DNA of 64,000 nt from the NCBI GenBank assembly GCA_036571765.1, contig BROE01000013.1, positions 11,869,690 to 11,933,689 of the forward strand, given 5' to 3'. Below are positions 14,101 to 28,200 of the stretch, in pieces; position 1 is the stretch's first letter; every line of letters starts with the position of its first letter. The notes under the pieces were generated by a model. That model was not told the origin of the DNA, made no database searches, and was given only the letters and a program-made list of their open reading frames with translations. The translations under genes were made by a program, and so were the position numbers. Origin of the DNA: Plecoglossus altivelis (taxonomy: Eukaryota; Chordata; Actinopteri; Osmeriformes; Plecoglossidae).

Positions 14101-17100
14101 AAGATTCTTGAGAGAACATTGATGAATTGTGCGGTCTGGGACAAAACTTGTCTGTCGCATTTGGTGAAAAATGCTGTCTTCAGTCAGTTTTAGAAATGCT
14201 TAGAAATGCTGTTGTTTCCCGTTTATAGTCAACTATGTTTGCGTGTATGCGTTACTGTGCACATGTCTGTGTGTGTAGTTCTTGTGGTAGTGTGCATGGG
14301 TGTGTGTGTGTGTATATGTATGTACAGTATGTTTGGGCCAAGAAACCTGTGGCAGGGGCATGGAAAGGAAAAGAGGAGGCAAATGATGGTCCTGACATTG
14401 TGTGCACATGTGTATGTGCGTGTGTAAATGTCAACCTACGAAAGCATGGCAGGACATGAAGGAGTGTTTGTGGAGCATGGTCAGACACTGAGAGCAGTCG
14501 CTGGTAGAGCAGTTGACCTCACGCCGACGGCTGTGGCTGACATAACTGGTGGTGTTAGGCACCTGCCAGCTGTCGATGAACACCCCCGGGTCCTCGCTCT
14601 CTCCAACCATAGTGCCATTGGATAGCATCAGGTCATTGGCAGGGTTACCATCACAGCAGCCTGGTGGGTGTTGGTAGATGGAGGGGGTTGGGAAGAAGAC
14701 AGGAGGGTAGAGAGCAAACGCAGATGACAAGGACATTATTCCAGTCATGGTCACGCTCACCTCTGAAATTCGCATGACATCTCAATAACTCAGTCTTCAT
14801 GAGTGCCAGGAGCAGGTGGGCTTCTTTTACTCTCCACTGAGCCACTGCATATCATACAGATGCCAATGCACCCATAAACCACATTTACTGGATAAACCAC
14901 ATACCACACAGTCCCATGGTGGGCAGTTTGTTGTTGTAGCTCTCTGTCTCAACGACCATCATGCCTGTGCTGTGGAACCACTGGAGCTTGATGCCTGCTG
15001 GCGTGCGGATCAGATACATGTTGCCAGTGTCCAGGATTTCAAAGCCAAACTTCTTGAACCTTGGCTTGGCATACCTTGAGTTGACATACAACTGAGGAGA
15101 AAGATCAAAAAAAGAAAATACATTGCCAAATCATATTGTTGAAGGATATCGTCTTAGACTAGAAAGCGTGTAAAAAAGAATGGGAGACTGACCCTCCTTT
15201 GTAGCCTGTTAATGACAACATGGTTGGACTGGTGGGTTATGTTCAGAGCCACCAGGCACAGGTTGGTGAAATTCCATAAGAGCTTTGAGAAAAATGTTGA
15301 AACAACAAAACTTTCAGATTTAAAATAGTTGACAACTGAATCATAAGAGCCTAAGCTTACAGTAACTTAAGAACCCCATCCTGTGTAACTGCTCTCCAAA
15401 GTTGGCAAGTACATTGCTAATTAATACTATTAGGAGCTCTGCAGCTATCTGAGGGACACTTGTGTCATGGCCTCACCGTATCAGAGTCAGAGCTTGGGCA
15501 TTCTTGGACGAGCATGCTAACAGTCTCATTGGGTAACTGGGTCACAATGTATGAGGCCGCCTTGTAGATGGCTACACTGTTACCATCAAAGGTGATCACA
15601 TTCAGGTCTGGGAAGACTGAGCAGCGACCTGAAAAGCACCAGCAACAAGATTATATTACCTTTTATATCAAGATGGTGAAGTTAAACATTTCAAGTATGA
15701 CACTACTTGGCCTATTCTGAATGAGAAAGTAATTGAGAGATTCAGTGTTTGAGCAGAGGTGATGCAGAGGCCTGCGTGTGTTGGTTTCTTACATGGGCAG
15801 TCCCACTGTGGACAGCACTTGTCCCCATTGACCAGTATGGCGAAGCCCAGAAGGCCACAGTTGGGAGGGGTGGAGCTGTAGGGGCAGTTCTGGGATTTGT
15901 TGAACAGCACCAGTTGGCTGTTCACACAAATGTACTTTGTGCACTCATCTATGAACTCAGCATAAGGAGGCTGTAGAAGGAAAAAAACACCTCTCATGAG
16001 TTGTTTGGGATTTGAATATAGTACAGTATATTCATTTAGAATTCTACATTAAAATAAACATGTACATATTTTTATACGAAACAAGGTCACACACAACATG
16101 GTCATGTCTAGTTATATGCAAGGATTATACTCCATATTGAGAGTGAAGCATTGAGTTAGAAAGCTGTAGAATGAAGAGACTCACCGTGCAGACCCTGGTG
16201 GATGGCGCCACCATAGAGGTGGTGAACTCTGATGTCACGGAGGTCTTCACAGTGGTGTAGGGGGACTCTGCAGCGGTGGTCTCCACTTTCTCAGGCTCCG
16301 GAGTGTAGGATGGAGTGGCAGTCGGGAACAAGGTGAAGACTGAGGAAGTGGTAGTCTCTTTGGGTGTTACTTCTGGGGTAGGAACACCAGCTGTAAATGT
16401 CTGATTATCATAAGGAGGGGTCTTTGAGCTCTCTGTGGATGTAACATATATTTGTGTAAGTGTTGAAGGTTTTGTGGTTACTCCCATGGGAACTGCTGTT
16501 GAGGCTGTGATTGTGGTTAGACTAGGTACAGGAACAGAAGTTGCAGCAGTTGTGGTTGTTGCGGATGGAACAGTGGTTGGATGGTCATACTCCGAGGTGC
16601 TGGCAGTGGTAACCACTTTAGTGGATGTTCGGGCAGTGGTGGTGGGAACTGGCGAGACTGTAGTTGAGGTATCATTTGGAGGTGCGGAAGGCTGACCAGG
16701 TGTGGTAGAGCTAGTTGGTTCTCCTGGAGACCTTGTAGTCAAAGAGACCCGGTCTGTAGTTGTCCTGACAGTAGACCTGTCTGTTTTTGAAGATGTAGGG
16801 GTGATCTGTGTTGTGACGGGAACCCTGGAAGTTACCCTGGTTGTTGTTACCCGGGTAATTCTTGATGTTGGTGCCATTGTAGTCCTTGTAGTAGAGATTA
16901 CTCTCGTAGTGACCCTCTCTGGGTGAGTGGTTGGTCTTGGAACCGTGGTGGATGTTGTGTACAGGAAAGGAGACCTGGTCGAGGGTGGAGATGTTGTGGC
17001 TGTTGTGGACACTTTCACTCTGTCTGTCAGTGGAGGTACTGGTGTGGTGTCTTTTAATGGTTGAAAAGTAATCGGTCCAAAGGTTGTGGTTAAGACACTT

Positions 17101-19233
17101 GGTGGTTTAGGTCTGGTGGAGACTGTTACGCGTGGTGTTTCGGGCCACAGAGTTGTTAACACATCTGGTGGTTTCGGTGGTGTTGGTTTCTCAGTTGTTG
17201 ATGTTGACGTCACTATGGATGAAGGCTCTGGGAAGGTTGAGATTTTTGAAGTGGTCATCGGCAATAATGAAGTTGTAGTAACAACAGAAGTTGCCATGGT
17301 AATGAATGGTGAAGTAGATTGGGGACGGGAAGGGATCGGGGAGGAGGTTGTGGAGATGACTAAAGGGGTTGAAGGTTCAGATGAAGCCTCTGCTGTGGTC
17401 ACCTGGTCAGTGCTATATACAGGTGTTGAGGAAGTATCAAGATGAGGGGGCGTCCAAGGTTCAGTAGTCTTCACTGTGGTGGGGCCAGCAATAATGGGAC
17501 TGGACGTCACTGGTGATAAAAGAACGATTGTGGTCTCTACGGGTGACACCCGGGACGTGGTTGATGTTGTAACCATAGTCTCTGTTGAGGTTGACGTGGT
17601 AGAGGTAGATGGCGAAAATTCATCAGTTGGAAGTTGAATCTTAGGTGGTTTTGTGGTGACATGGACAATATCAGGGGACACTGTAAGTGTAGTATGAGTG
17701 GTTGGACCACTGGTGGTGGTTGTGGTCGTTCCCCAGTCTAAGGCTGTGGTCTTGTATTGGGTTGTCTCTGTAGTTCTTTCCATAGCTGGAAGACTGACCG
17801 ACCAGGAAGTTCTCTCTGTATAGACTTGGAAAGTAGGTCTAGAAGGTATTGTTGTGTCAGTTATCTTTAATGGTGGAACAACAGCTGTTGTCGTGGTGAT
17901 ATGGGTAGTAGGTACAGGTTGCGTTTTTGCTGTGGACACTGATGAAGTTTCCTCTGTCGTGACTGGCTGTTCTGAGATGGGAGGAGTCGGAATAGTTAAT
18001 GTTGTTGTAAGTAAGATATCAACAGAGGGACTTGATGGGAGCTTAGGAATAGGCATTGTGGAAGTTCTTAGCTCAGTAGGAGTTGTGTGCACAGTCTTCT
18101 CAGTGGTCACCTCAGAGAAAGGTGTTGTTGGTGTGGGCCCAGTGAATGGTGTTGTTTTAAGTGTTGTGACGGTAACGACTGGTGTGGTTGATTCTGTGGT
18201 GTGTGCTGATGTGGCCTCTATTGTAGACAAAGGTACAGTGTGAACTGGGTAGGCTGGTGAGGAAGAGTACTCTGTGGTAGCAACAGTACTTGTAATACTA
18301 GGAGGAAGTGATTGAGTGGTTGTTGTCTTTCCTGTTTCCACAGTAATGACTAGCTTTGTGCTGGAATCATTGTAGACACCAGTAGTGGTTATGGGTAATG
18401 TAGTCCGGATTGTATCTTTGAGTGTGTCTGAAACTTCTGTTGGTCGAAGGCTGGAGATGGTTGAAATTGGAGACAAGTCCACTAAACGCGTTGTGGTTTT
18501 GGTGATGTCTCTAGGAGGAGCGACTGTGTCAGAGGGCAGTGTACTGATCAGGGTAGGCCCCTCAGTGGAGCTCGAAAGCTGGACCATGACAGTGGACGGT
18601 GGGGAGGTGGTGGTAGAGGTGGTATAGAGGGTTTCTTTGGAGGTGGTGGACGAGGTGAACATAGTGCTAACGGGGAGAGTAGAAAGTGTAGTCCTTATGG
18701 TGCTGATATCAGTAGACTCAAGCGTGGAGCTTGGAGCTGGCGTAATCTGCTCCGTCGAGACTATTGGAAGTGTAGTTGGAGCTGTGGTTGTTCTCACCGT
18801 GGAAACTCCCTCTGGGCTTACTGTAGGGGGCAGTGTTGGAGGAGAAAGAGAGGCAACTGTACTGACGTGTGAAACTGGGGTTGGAACTGTTGTTGGCACA
18901 CTAATCATTGTGGTGTTGGTATACACTGTAGCAGTGGGGAATTTGACTGTCGTGGTGGCTGCAGTGGAGAGGGTAATTCCAGAGGTAGTTGTATGGATTG
19001 GGGTGGAGACTGTGGTGAGGGGTCCTGGTGAGGGGGAAAGGCTAGAATGTTCTGTGGAGAGGCTAGGGCTAGCCGGGGTGGTGGTGGCGATAGAAATGAC
19101 AGCTGCAGGTGTTGTCTCAACACTGGCTGCCGTTGTGGTAATGGGTTGCACGGCAACTGGAGGCTTAATGCCTAAGTACAAACAATAAAACAACTGTTAG
19201 CGTCACTGCTGGTCAGAGGAGAAGTGACAGAAA

Positions 19234-19273
<40 letters not shown>

Positions 19274-22200
19274 ATTGAATGGGGTTAAAGAGCAGGGCCA
19301 ATGTGTCCCTCTATGGCCAGACTTCAATTGTTCTATGTATTCTTATTATACGTAACAACAAGACCATAGGTAATAAGTATCTGTTCTGATATGAGAAGCG
19401 GGAAAGGAAAAGGATCAAGTCATAATAATGTATAATTGCAGGTTGTTCTATGAGTGTCTAAGCTGTAGTACTCACAGTCTTGGACGTGGACACATCTCTG
19501 GGTGACCTCATCCAGAACCATGTGGGCTGGACACATGGGAAGACATCCCTCCACTCTACAGAAAAAGCCACATAGCTCTGAAAATAACCCCCATGACCCA
19601 GAAAATAACCATTTTGTCTAGACAAACACTGTTATAGCTAAGATCGCCTATGGTTGTCTTCATAAAAATAGTATAGTTTTTGAACATCATCATTATGAAC
19701 AATGTATGAAATGTATCTTTTGTTAACAGATTAATAAAGTGATAAAGCAAAATGAACAATGTGTATCTAAAATGTAAATCTCAAATCACACCACCTCTTG
19801 ATCATTTTTGGGGAAATTGAAACGTAAAGGGTTTTGGAGGTTCTGTGAATGCTGACACCGTCTGTTGGTGTTATGAGGACTTCGGAAGTCTTACTTTGGA
19901 ATAGTGACACATGCCCCACCCCAGGGGTCACTGCAGGTCTTGAAGCAGGGGCTGACACACGAATCATACCTCCACTGGCACCGAGGACCAGTAGGGATGT
20001 CTGGACCAGGGCCTGACGGGAAACCACATATTTTAGGAATCTAAAAGAAAACTAGTGCTGAGTGTGAGAGATGTGGGTCATTTAACATCAATCTAGACTT
20101 TATTTTTAAATGTAACTGCTACCTATGGTCAATCCACTTTCAAGTATGCTTGTGTGTGATAATAATACTTGCGTTGTGTCAAATGTCATAGTTCCTCACA
20201 ATGACAAGAATAGATGAAGACGTGTAACATATCACCTAGCCAAAAAATGGAAGTGAGTTTGTCTTCAAAGCAAATTTAGATCATCTTTTCTTTATATAAT
20301 TTTAGCTCAAATATTCACATCTCCATTTAGTACCCCACTGGAGCGCTGGGGCAACCAAGCTCAACATTTGATGGTCTGGACACTGCCTAACCTCTGCGGT
20401 CTTTTCCCTCTTTGATATGCCTGGCATCCACTGCTGTCAGCGAGAAATTCTATCTGCTTTTGCCTGCAGTACTGGTATGACTTTTCCATTAACTAAAACA
20501 AATGCCACCATATTTTTAGCCGTGGTAATTACTCAGCTTGCACCGGCGGCACTGTCTGTGAGCTGAGTGTGGTGAGAAAGAGCAAAGCACTGTGAACTTC
20601 CCTCACCCTGCACTTTGACCTGGAAGATGGTTAGGGGGGACTTGTCAGGCTCACATGGCCACTTCAAAATCTTGTGGTTGCCTATTTTGTTTGGCTAAAA
20701 TTAAATCAAGTGGTTCTCCCATACCTGTCCTGGGTTTGACCCTGTCTTCCATCCCTCTCTCTTAGTTCCCCCTCACCCCCCGAGAGTGATTCTGGTTTTT
20801 ATTGAGGAGTAAATCCCCTCTCTCTTGAGAGGTCTTTGTTGCAAAACAGCCTTGAGGGGGTTTGGTTGATGCCGTTGCATAGCATATCACCCAACCCTCT
20901 CTTACATAGACTGAACCACACAGCCCCACAGACCCCCCCACCCCACCACCACCCACACACACAGACACACACCGACACACGCACACAGACACACACACAA
21001 CATAACTGTGATTAAAGGAGCTCCCCTGCACACATCAGCCACTCGCCACTGACAAAAGCTCTCATTTTGCTCTGAGGTAGGAGTGTGCCAGTCAACAGCT
21101 GCAGAGGGTTGCTATTACAGAGCAATGCAAAACATGGCCACCCACACAAAGCACCCATTAACTGGTTAAACGGGTGTTTTAAACAAATGGCAGCACATGC
21201 ATGGTGGAGGAGCTAATGTTGGGGGGTTGGTCAGTCTGTATCCCCTACTCTTTGTCCGGCAGCCCAGCTGTCACGTAGCTCACATAAATACAGTAAGTAT
21301 TGGGTTGCTTTGACTCACCCAAACATGCAAGGACTGGACATCAAGCTGTGTGATCAAAGCATATTATGGTCCTTAGCTGCTATTTATGCTATAAACTATC
21401 CATGTTGAATGGGGTGAAAGTTTACCAATGTCATATCACAACTAGTGTTGATTATTAAAATGCAACGCTAGTATTCAATGTGAAAGTGGAAACTAGGTTT
21501 ACTTCTAATGAAAGTACTTATTCAAATGTAGAGTGCACTGGATCCAAGGAAAGCTGCAAGCAGAACTGATCTGGGTTCAAGCAAGTTGTCTTGTCTTCTG
21601 TGTCTACTTGTCCAATGTGAAATAGTTTATTATGAGCTTATAGTCTATCATGTCTGTGACTTCAAAGCCTCTTATAACAAGTTGGGGAATCAAACAATTG
21701 TGCTATTATGGCTTCCAGCATCTGACTGAATTGAGAGGTTCAGTCTATGGATTTGATTAATTGGCGAGTTATGTCGAGTTATTCACCTTTCGGTTATTCA
21801 CGCAGTCATCTAATCGCTTCACTCACACAGAGCTTTTTTGTTTCTTGTATATTTGCTTACCAAACCTATGTTTACATAGTTGAGCAATTAATTTATGTAC
21901 TAAATGTAGTTCATGACTGCGTGCAACCAACACCATGTGACTGTTCAGGCTTATTGCTTCCTCACAACAATATTCAATATTCTGCATAATGTTTTATTAT
22001 TTCATTTAATAATTACCATGACGTGTTAATTGTTGGACTCTTACTTGATTTATATGCAAAATATAGTTGCTTCCTTGCTTTTATATAACTTCAAATACTA
22101 AAGAGTTTTAATTCGCCATCGGAGCACACAACCTTGCCCACACAAGCTTCTCGCGCACCTTAAAACACACTGACCTGTGAGTTTGAAGAGTGTGGCTTTA

Positions 22201-25200
22201 CGGAAGCTGTCTGTGTGTTTATATTTCATGACATGAACCCAGGACAGCATGTAGTGAAGGAAGAAGCCTGTCTTGGTGAAGGACTCCAAAGAGTCATAAC
22301 CGCTGATCCAGGTGTCCCTGTGGAGGATGAATGTGGCCTGGTCCCAGAATGTCTCACTTGCTTCCCATTTGGTTACCCTAAGACGGCCATCCTGGTCCAC
22401 GTGCAGAAAGTAGTTGGGCCTTTCAGAAACCTCCAACGACACCAGGGACGTGTCTGCGAGTTTGATGAGAACAGTTTGTGAGTAATACATGGGTGCCATG
22501 ATACTAACTAAGTAACAGTGTATTATTATAGAATATGGTCATTGTGGAGCAGAAACCATGGAGAGGTTTGACAAACGTTGCAATAATGAGACACTAATGC
22601 TTGTGGTACAAATAGTTTTTCTTTCGCAACAGCTTAGTTAAACTACTGGGTTTCTACTTGTTGCTATGGTTGGCAAATATCAGGTTAGCTGACAATAGTA
22701 TCTGCATACCAGCTATAAACACTGCTGGCTAGCTGCTGGTAACACCTCTTGGCTGACTTGCAAGTGGTCTAAACAGTTTGACTGGTCAAAGGCTCAGGTT
22801 TCTGTATTAGAATTTGGAAATCTGATACTTAAAAGCCTCTTGCCAATTAAAAGTCAATGTGAGGCTATCTTGCAATCTATGTTTTTGCTGGGCAAACCAA
22901 CTCATTCCAAACACAGTCCAAACCAATAGCAACAGTGGAAGAGGAGAACATTGTCTGATTGGCATTCAGTGGGGCCTATCAACCAATGGAAATCTTAGAA
23001 CCCTCTCTATAAACCACGATTAAGATAAGCGAGAAAGGAATTCTTCTCATAGACTGAGGGATTGGTGGTCTGGACCTAACAAACTGAGTAATGTAGAGTA
23101 TGGGAACCAAAGGTAAAGATAGAGAATGGGATAGAAATGCCATTGGCAGAGACAGTTTGACTTTGACATCGTATCTCACCATGTGGCCGGGATCTACTTA
23201 GTCCAGGGGTCACCATGAACACCGACAGGATACCAGGGCCCATGGAGGCTAGTTTCTTTGGGAAAACCATCCCGCTGGACCGATTGGCAGCCAATACTGT
23301 GTTCCTTTCCAAGTAGGTGACCAGCATGTAGGGTCCTTTACCTAGGACTGCACATGAGAATTACACTGTGATATGCTTGTGATAGCAGAAGACCTGTGCA
23401 CATACAACTCCCCCTTGTGGTTTAGGAGTGAAGTATCTTTGCATACAAAGATGACGCAGTACTGAGATACCAATTGATAATGCAGATTGTTTATGAGACA
23501 TTATACATATTATATATGGATGTGAGTTACAGTACAGATGCAGATCTATGTAGATATAAAGCTGGCTAAAATGTTTACCTTTGTTGTAGAATTCACAATC
23601 AAAGGCTAAAGAGAAAAACGAACAACATAGTTAACAAAAGCAATGAAAGCAAGAACAATGTGACAAAAACACAGTTTTAAGAGACTGCGCTTTACAGTAG
23701 ATTATGGAGCTGGGCCAATAGCATGTCAGCAGGTCTCCTGACTTACGGCACATGGACGGGGAGCGCCAGTCAATGGTGATTCCTTGGTGACAACAGCGGT
23801 GGGCGTAGGCGGCCACGCTGGTGCAGAAGCACTCGCAGTCTCCTCCTCGGTTGCAGCCACACGTGTCAGACAGGCAGTTCATGTAAAACCAGGTCACATC
23901 CACCTGGGAAGGGGAAAGTGAGGTCTTATTCATCAGCAGATACTCTCATCAAATACGCCACCCAGATGGCATATATAGTAATAGTGCGTATTGTAAGTAC
24001 ATCATATAAGTACAGTAAAGATCGAAAATCGTTGTGTGTGAAAAATGTCTAGTATCCACGTAGGGTGTGCCAAGTAAAATGTGTACCTATAATTGTAATT
24101 CTATTATTTCTAAAATAGTATAATGACGTTCATAATGAATGTTTTGGTGGAGGGTACCAGGGTAGACTTGAGAAAGGGGCCCCAGTCATAAAGTCAGAGA
24201 GGGAAAATGGACAGTCTAAGCCCCTGATTAAGTAAACCGCTTTATTCTGGAGTCAGCTGGACCTTGAAAGCTCAGACTCAAATAACCAGAGGCACGCCCA
24301 CCCAGCACTCATCAACACAGACAGCTGAAATAGCACACAGAGAAACTGCATGTCACGGCATAGACGCAAGTGCACATTCTCACGTGTGCATGCCCACACA
24401 TGCCAGCATGTAAAACATAAGAAAGTCCTGTGCATTTGCTTAGTAATGCACATGATACTTATACTTATACTTACACTTATACATACCGATGAGCATGAAT
24501 ACATGAACAAAGAAGCATACAAGAGCATTAATACCCACTTAAAGCTACAACACATGCATACATTCGCAGCACACATACACACAGCAAATATTTCAATATG
24601 ATTCACAGCAAATTAGACCATGTGACATTCCTTCACCTAGCAGAGGATCTTGTTTTCATGCCTGTACTCACCACTGGATGGCAGAGTTGGAAGACTTCAC
24701 TAAGCAGGACCCCGCACTGCCTCTTTGCAAAGGGCTCTCTCAAGGGACTCAGACTACAGGGGTGTCTAATGTCAGGACTGTTCACACACTGGAACATACA
24801 CACACAAAAACACATCTGTCATTTATACAGAGATGCACTGTAAATCTTTTACATTCTTTGTGTTTTAAGTCAACAAAGACTTAAAAGGTTGTAACCGATG
24901 TTAGTTAAATGACTCCATTACTACATCTGAGTAGGGAATTATATTGCTGTCTCCTGCACATCAGAAATTAGTAGTAAAGATATTATGTAGTATATATCAT
25001 TATTTAGCAGGGACTTTTGTTGAATGCAACTTACAAGTGGTCCATGCTGTATATAATAATATAATAAGGGATATGGGCTCAAACTCATCATGAAATGTAT
25101 ATACTGCTGCATTGCATAACTGTATGTCCTTGTGTATTCAAACCCATGATGATGTATGCACAAGATGCACACAGATGACAGAAAATAACCCTGTGTCACA

Positions 25201-28200
25201 GTACGAAATTCAGGAGCTACCTCAGCTGCCGTCCAGCTGTTGCCAAACTCCTGAGCCGTAGGAGAGTCGATGTTCTCTGGAGTTCTCATCTCATTCACTG
25301 TCTTCAAGTCAAAGTTGCCACATAGCCCACTCAGTTTGCCCTGAACACAAGACTTCCAAGTCAGTTTTATCACACATCATCACTCTAAGCTAAAATAAAT
25401 GTTTATATTTGCTGGAAAAGAGGTGAAGAAATGTTTTCTATATTTTGAAAGAGTTCCGACCTATGAAAAATGTCTTTACTCAAATGATTTTAGATGACAT
25501 CAATTATGGTTTGCTCTGTTGGTTCTCTAAACTGCCATTGCAATCTGAGAGGCTTTGTGGGAAGAGCCACACCAGAGCAGCAGGGCCACTGGTCACAGTT
25601 CCTCCTTACCTGCCAGCGAGGTCCAGCCTGGATGTGGACTGTGGTTTTACGGTCCCAGAGCACTGTCAGGTCCTCCTCAGGAACATGGACCATGGTGAAG
25701 TACCCAGCATGCCAAATGAAGACGCTCTGTTTCCTATCAATCACACTAGAGGGGTTCTGAAGGAGACAGGGCGGAGCGTTAGGCCCAGTTCAGGTGAGAA
25801 TTATTAGATGGAATATGGATGCTGATGGGCCGTGGGAGTGGTATTGTATTCTTTTGTTTTTAGATGGTTTGATGTTAATTTATGTACATTTCAAAGAAAT
25901 GAGCACATCAATAAATATCTGAACTTCAATAGTATTATTTTAAGATCACAGACAAGGGAGGTACACATTAACTGACTTACTGGTTTTCCACTTTCGTCAT
26001 CAAAAGCAATGAAAGATCTTCCAACATTGATGACGAGAGACTTTCTGCAGATGATGCCGCTGTCAAAACAGTCCACGTTCTCAGCTGACACGCTCAACAT
26101 CACCTCGGCAGTGCTCTGAAAGAGAGGTGCCAAAACAGTCAAATAAACCACAGAAATCGCTGACCTGTTAATTAACATATCTACCTGTCATTTTGTTTAT
26201 ATACAAATATCACGCATTCATCTTTCCGTCACGCTTTTCCTAATTCATACCCATGAATCATTCATCCTAGATTATAATCTAAGCACTCACACAGCCTGCA
26301 ATAATATTTGTAATACTTCATATCTTTACCTTTACTAAATAAACTTTACATGCGCCAACGTAGTCAAACAGCAGACCGTCAAATGTCCTGTAGTGACGAT
26401 CTCCATAGGCAGTGCACATGGATGGACACGGTTGAAACACACACTGGAAGGTCCCATGCTGGCAAATGCTGCAACACACAGTCAACCAAAGGAATACTAT
26501 GATGTATCTGCTACCACTTAAATAAATAATCCTATGTCACATCTAAGGGCCTCCTTTTGTGGAGATTTGGAATGCGCAATTATTGCTGGGGGGCAATAAA
26601 GTGAACAAGTGTTGGACCCCCACTTATTACACCATTAGGCTGTCATCTGTATCTTCCCTTGCTACAGCTGGGAGAAATGGAGGGATGGGAGAAAGGTAGG
26701 ACAAGAAAAGACTGAGATCACTGTGAGAACGTTTTCATCTCTCTAGGGACAGACAGTCACAGGCAAAGTCCAGAGAAATGAAAGGAAGTCATACAAGGGC
26801 TGGCTCATTAGACCTGGTCTACTGAGGACCTGTCTCATCTTGGGAGAATAGAGAATTATAGGTATCGGGTGATCGGTTTCACTGTGGAAGCAATCTGAGG
26901 ACTCATCGCTTAAGCAAGAGACGATTCAAAAAAATTAGCTGTGCTGGTAGAGATTTGTCTTAATTCACACAGACATTGTTTGTGGTAGCTTGGTGTTGAG
27001 GACACAAATTTGTTCTTGGACAGGTATAATCACATGGAATACAGCCACTGGATGTGAATACGGCCTAATGTGCAACCTGATAATGTAGTTCAGTACTTTG
27101 GTAGAGTTGTACCATCATTTTCTTGCAGTTAAAAAAAGTATATTTGTTCACAATAATAGACAGATTTATAAGCCTCCTTCACCCTACCCCTCTGTGCGTC
27201 ATGACCTCGTTCATTTGATCATTTTCACCTGTTGCTGTTTGTATCTCCATTTAAACCTCTTCTTCCTCTCCTCACTGCCTGAGTGTTTTGCAGAACTTCT
27301 GTCATCGGTGTTGGTTGTACTAAAACATTTCTGGATTGTTTTTGGTTCTGGAGTATTTAGTATGTTTGCACTTGAACTTATCTCTGAGAGGTTTTGATTT
27401 ATAATGAATATATGGTTCAACTCAATTTATTTTCAGACTACATTATAAATTAATGACCTTATTACTTATAAATATATATTACCTTCACCCTATTAGGTTT
27501 GTACAGTAAAATCTGATTCAAATTTACCATTGATAACAGGGGGAGATGACTCTGTCTCCAGGGAAATACTCCTTCCCCTTCCAAAGACAGGGACATGCAT
27601 CAGGTTCAAAGCACTCGTCACCATGTTTGAGCATCCTGGAAACAAACACAGAAAAGTGGTGCAGGTTTATAGACACAATCAATTCTGTTGAGGATAACAA
27701 ACAGTTATTTCAAAAAGCAACGTACAGGGGTTGTTTTGAAACTGGGACCTCTGGATCTTCTGGAAAATTCTCTTCCTTAACTATACCTTTCCCATTGAAC
27801 TTTACTTCTAGCATTAGGTTTTAACTGACTCTGTGAAACCAGCCAGTGCTACATTATGCCCATCACTGGAAGAGATGTATAGAGTGTTGCATGCTGGGTT
27901 ATTGAAGAGAGAGCCAGAGCAGTCTGGGTCCCATAGCAGAGCACGGCCCGTGAACAAGAGTGTTTCAGGGATGGGCAACTCCAGAAAAGGACCAACACTC
28001 GTTAGCTACATGAGAAAACCAGACAATTAGGATTCTCAGAGATAGAGAGAAACAGCCTTTGTCTGGGTGGTTCAATTCGCTTTCCACGCTGTTAGGCCAG
28101 GCCTGATAAGCATCTTGTAATATCCAGGGGCGAGCTATACCCACTGGCGAGAGAGTGTGGACAATGAAGCGACACATTGAATGGTCCTCACCACAAACCT

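Noticed and set aside
16435..19188. Several long Val/Gly-rich plus-strand open frames (up to 183 codons)
   Set aside because: They are the reverse strand of the Thr/Ser/Pro exon of otog. ACA/ACC/ACT codons read backwards as Val/Gly-rich frames and lack stops by composition only.
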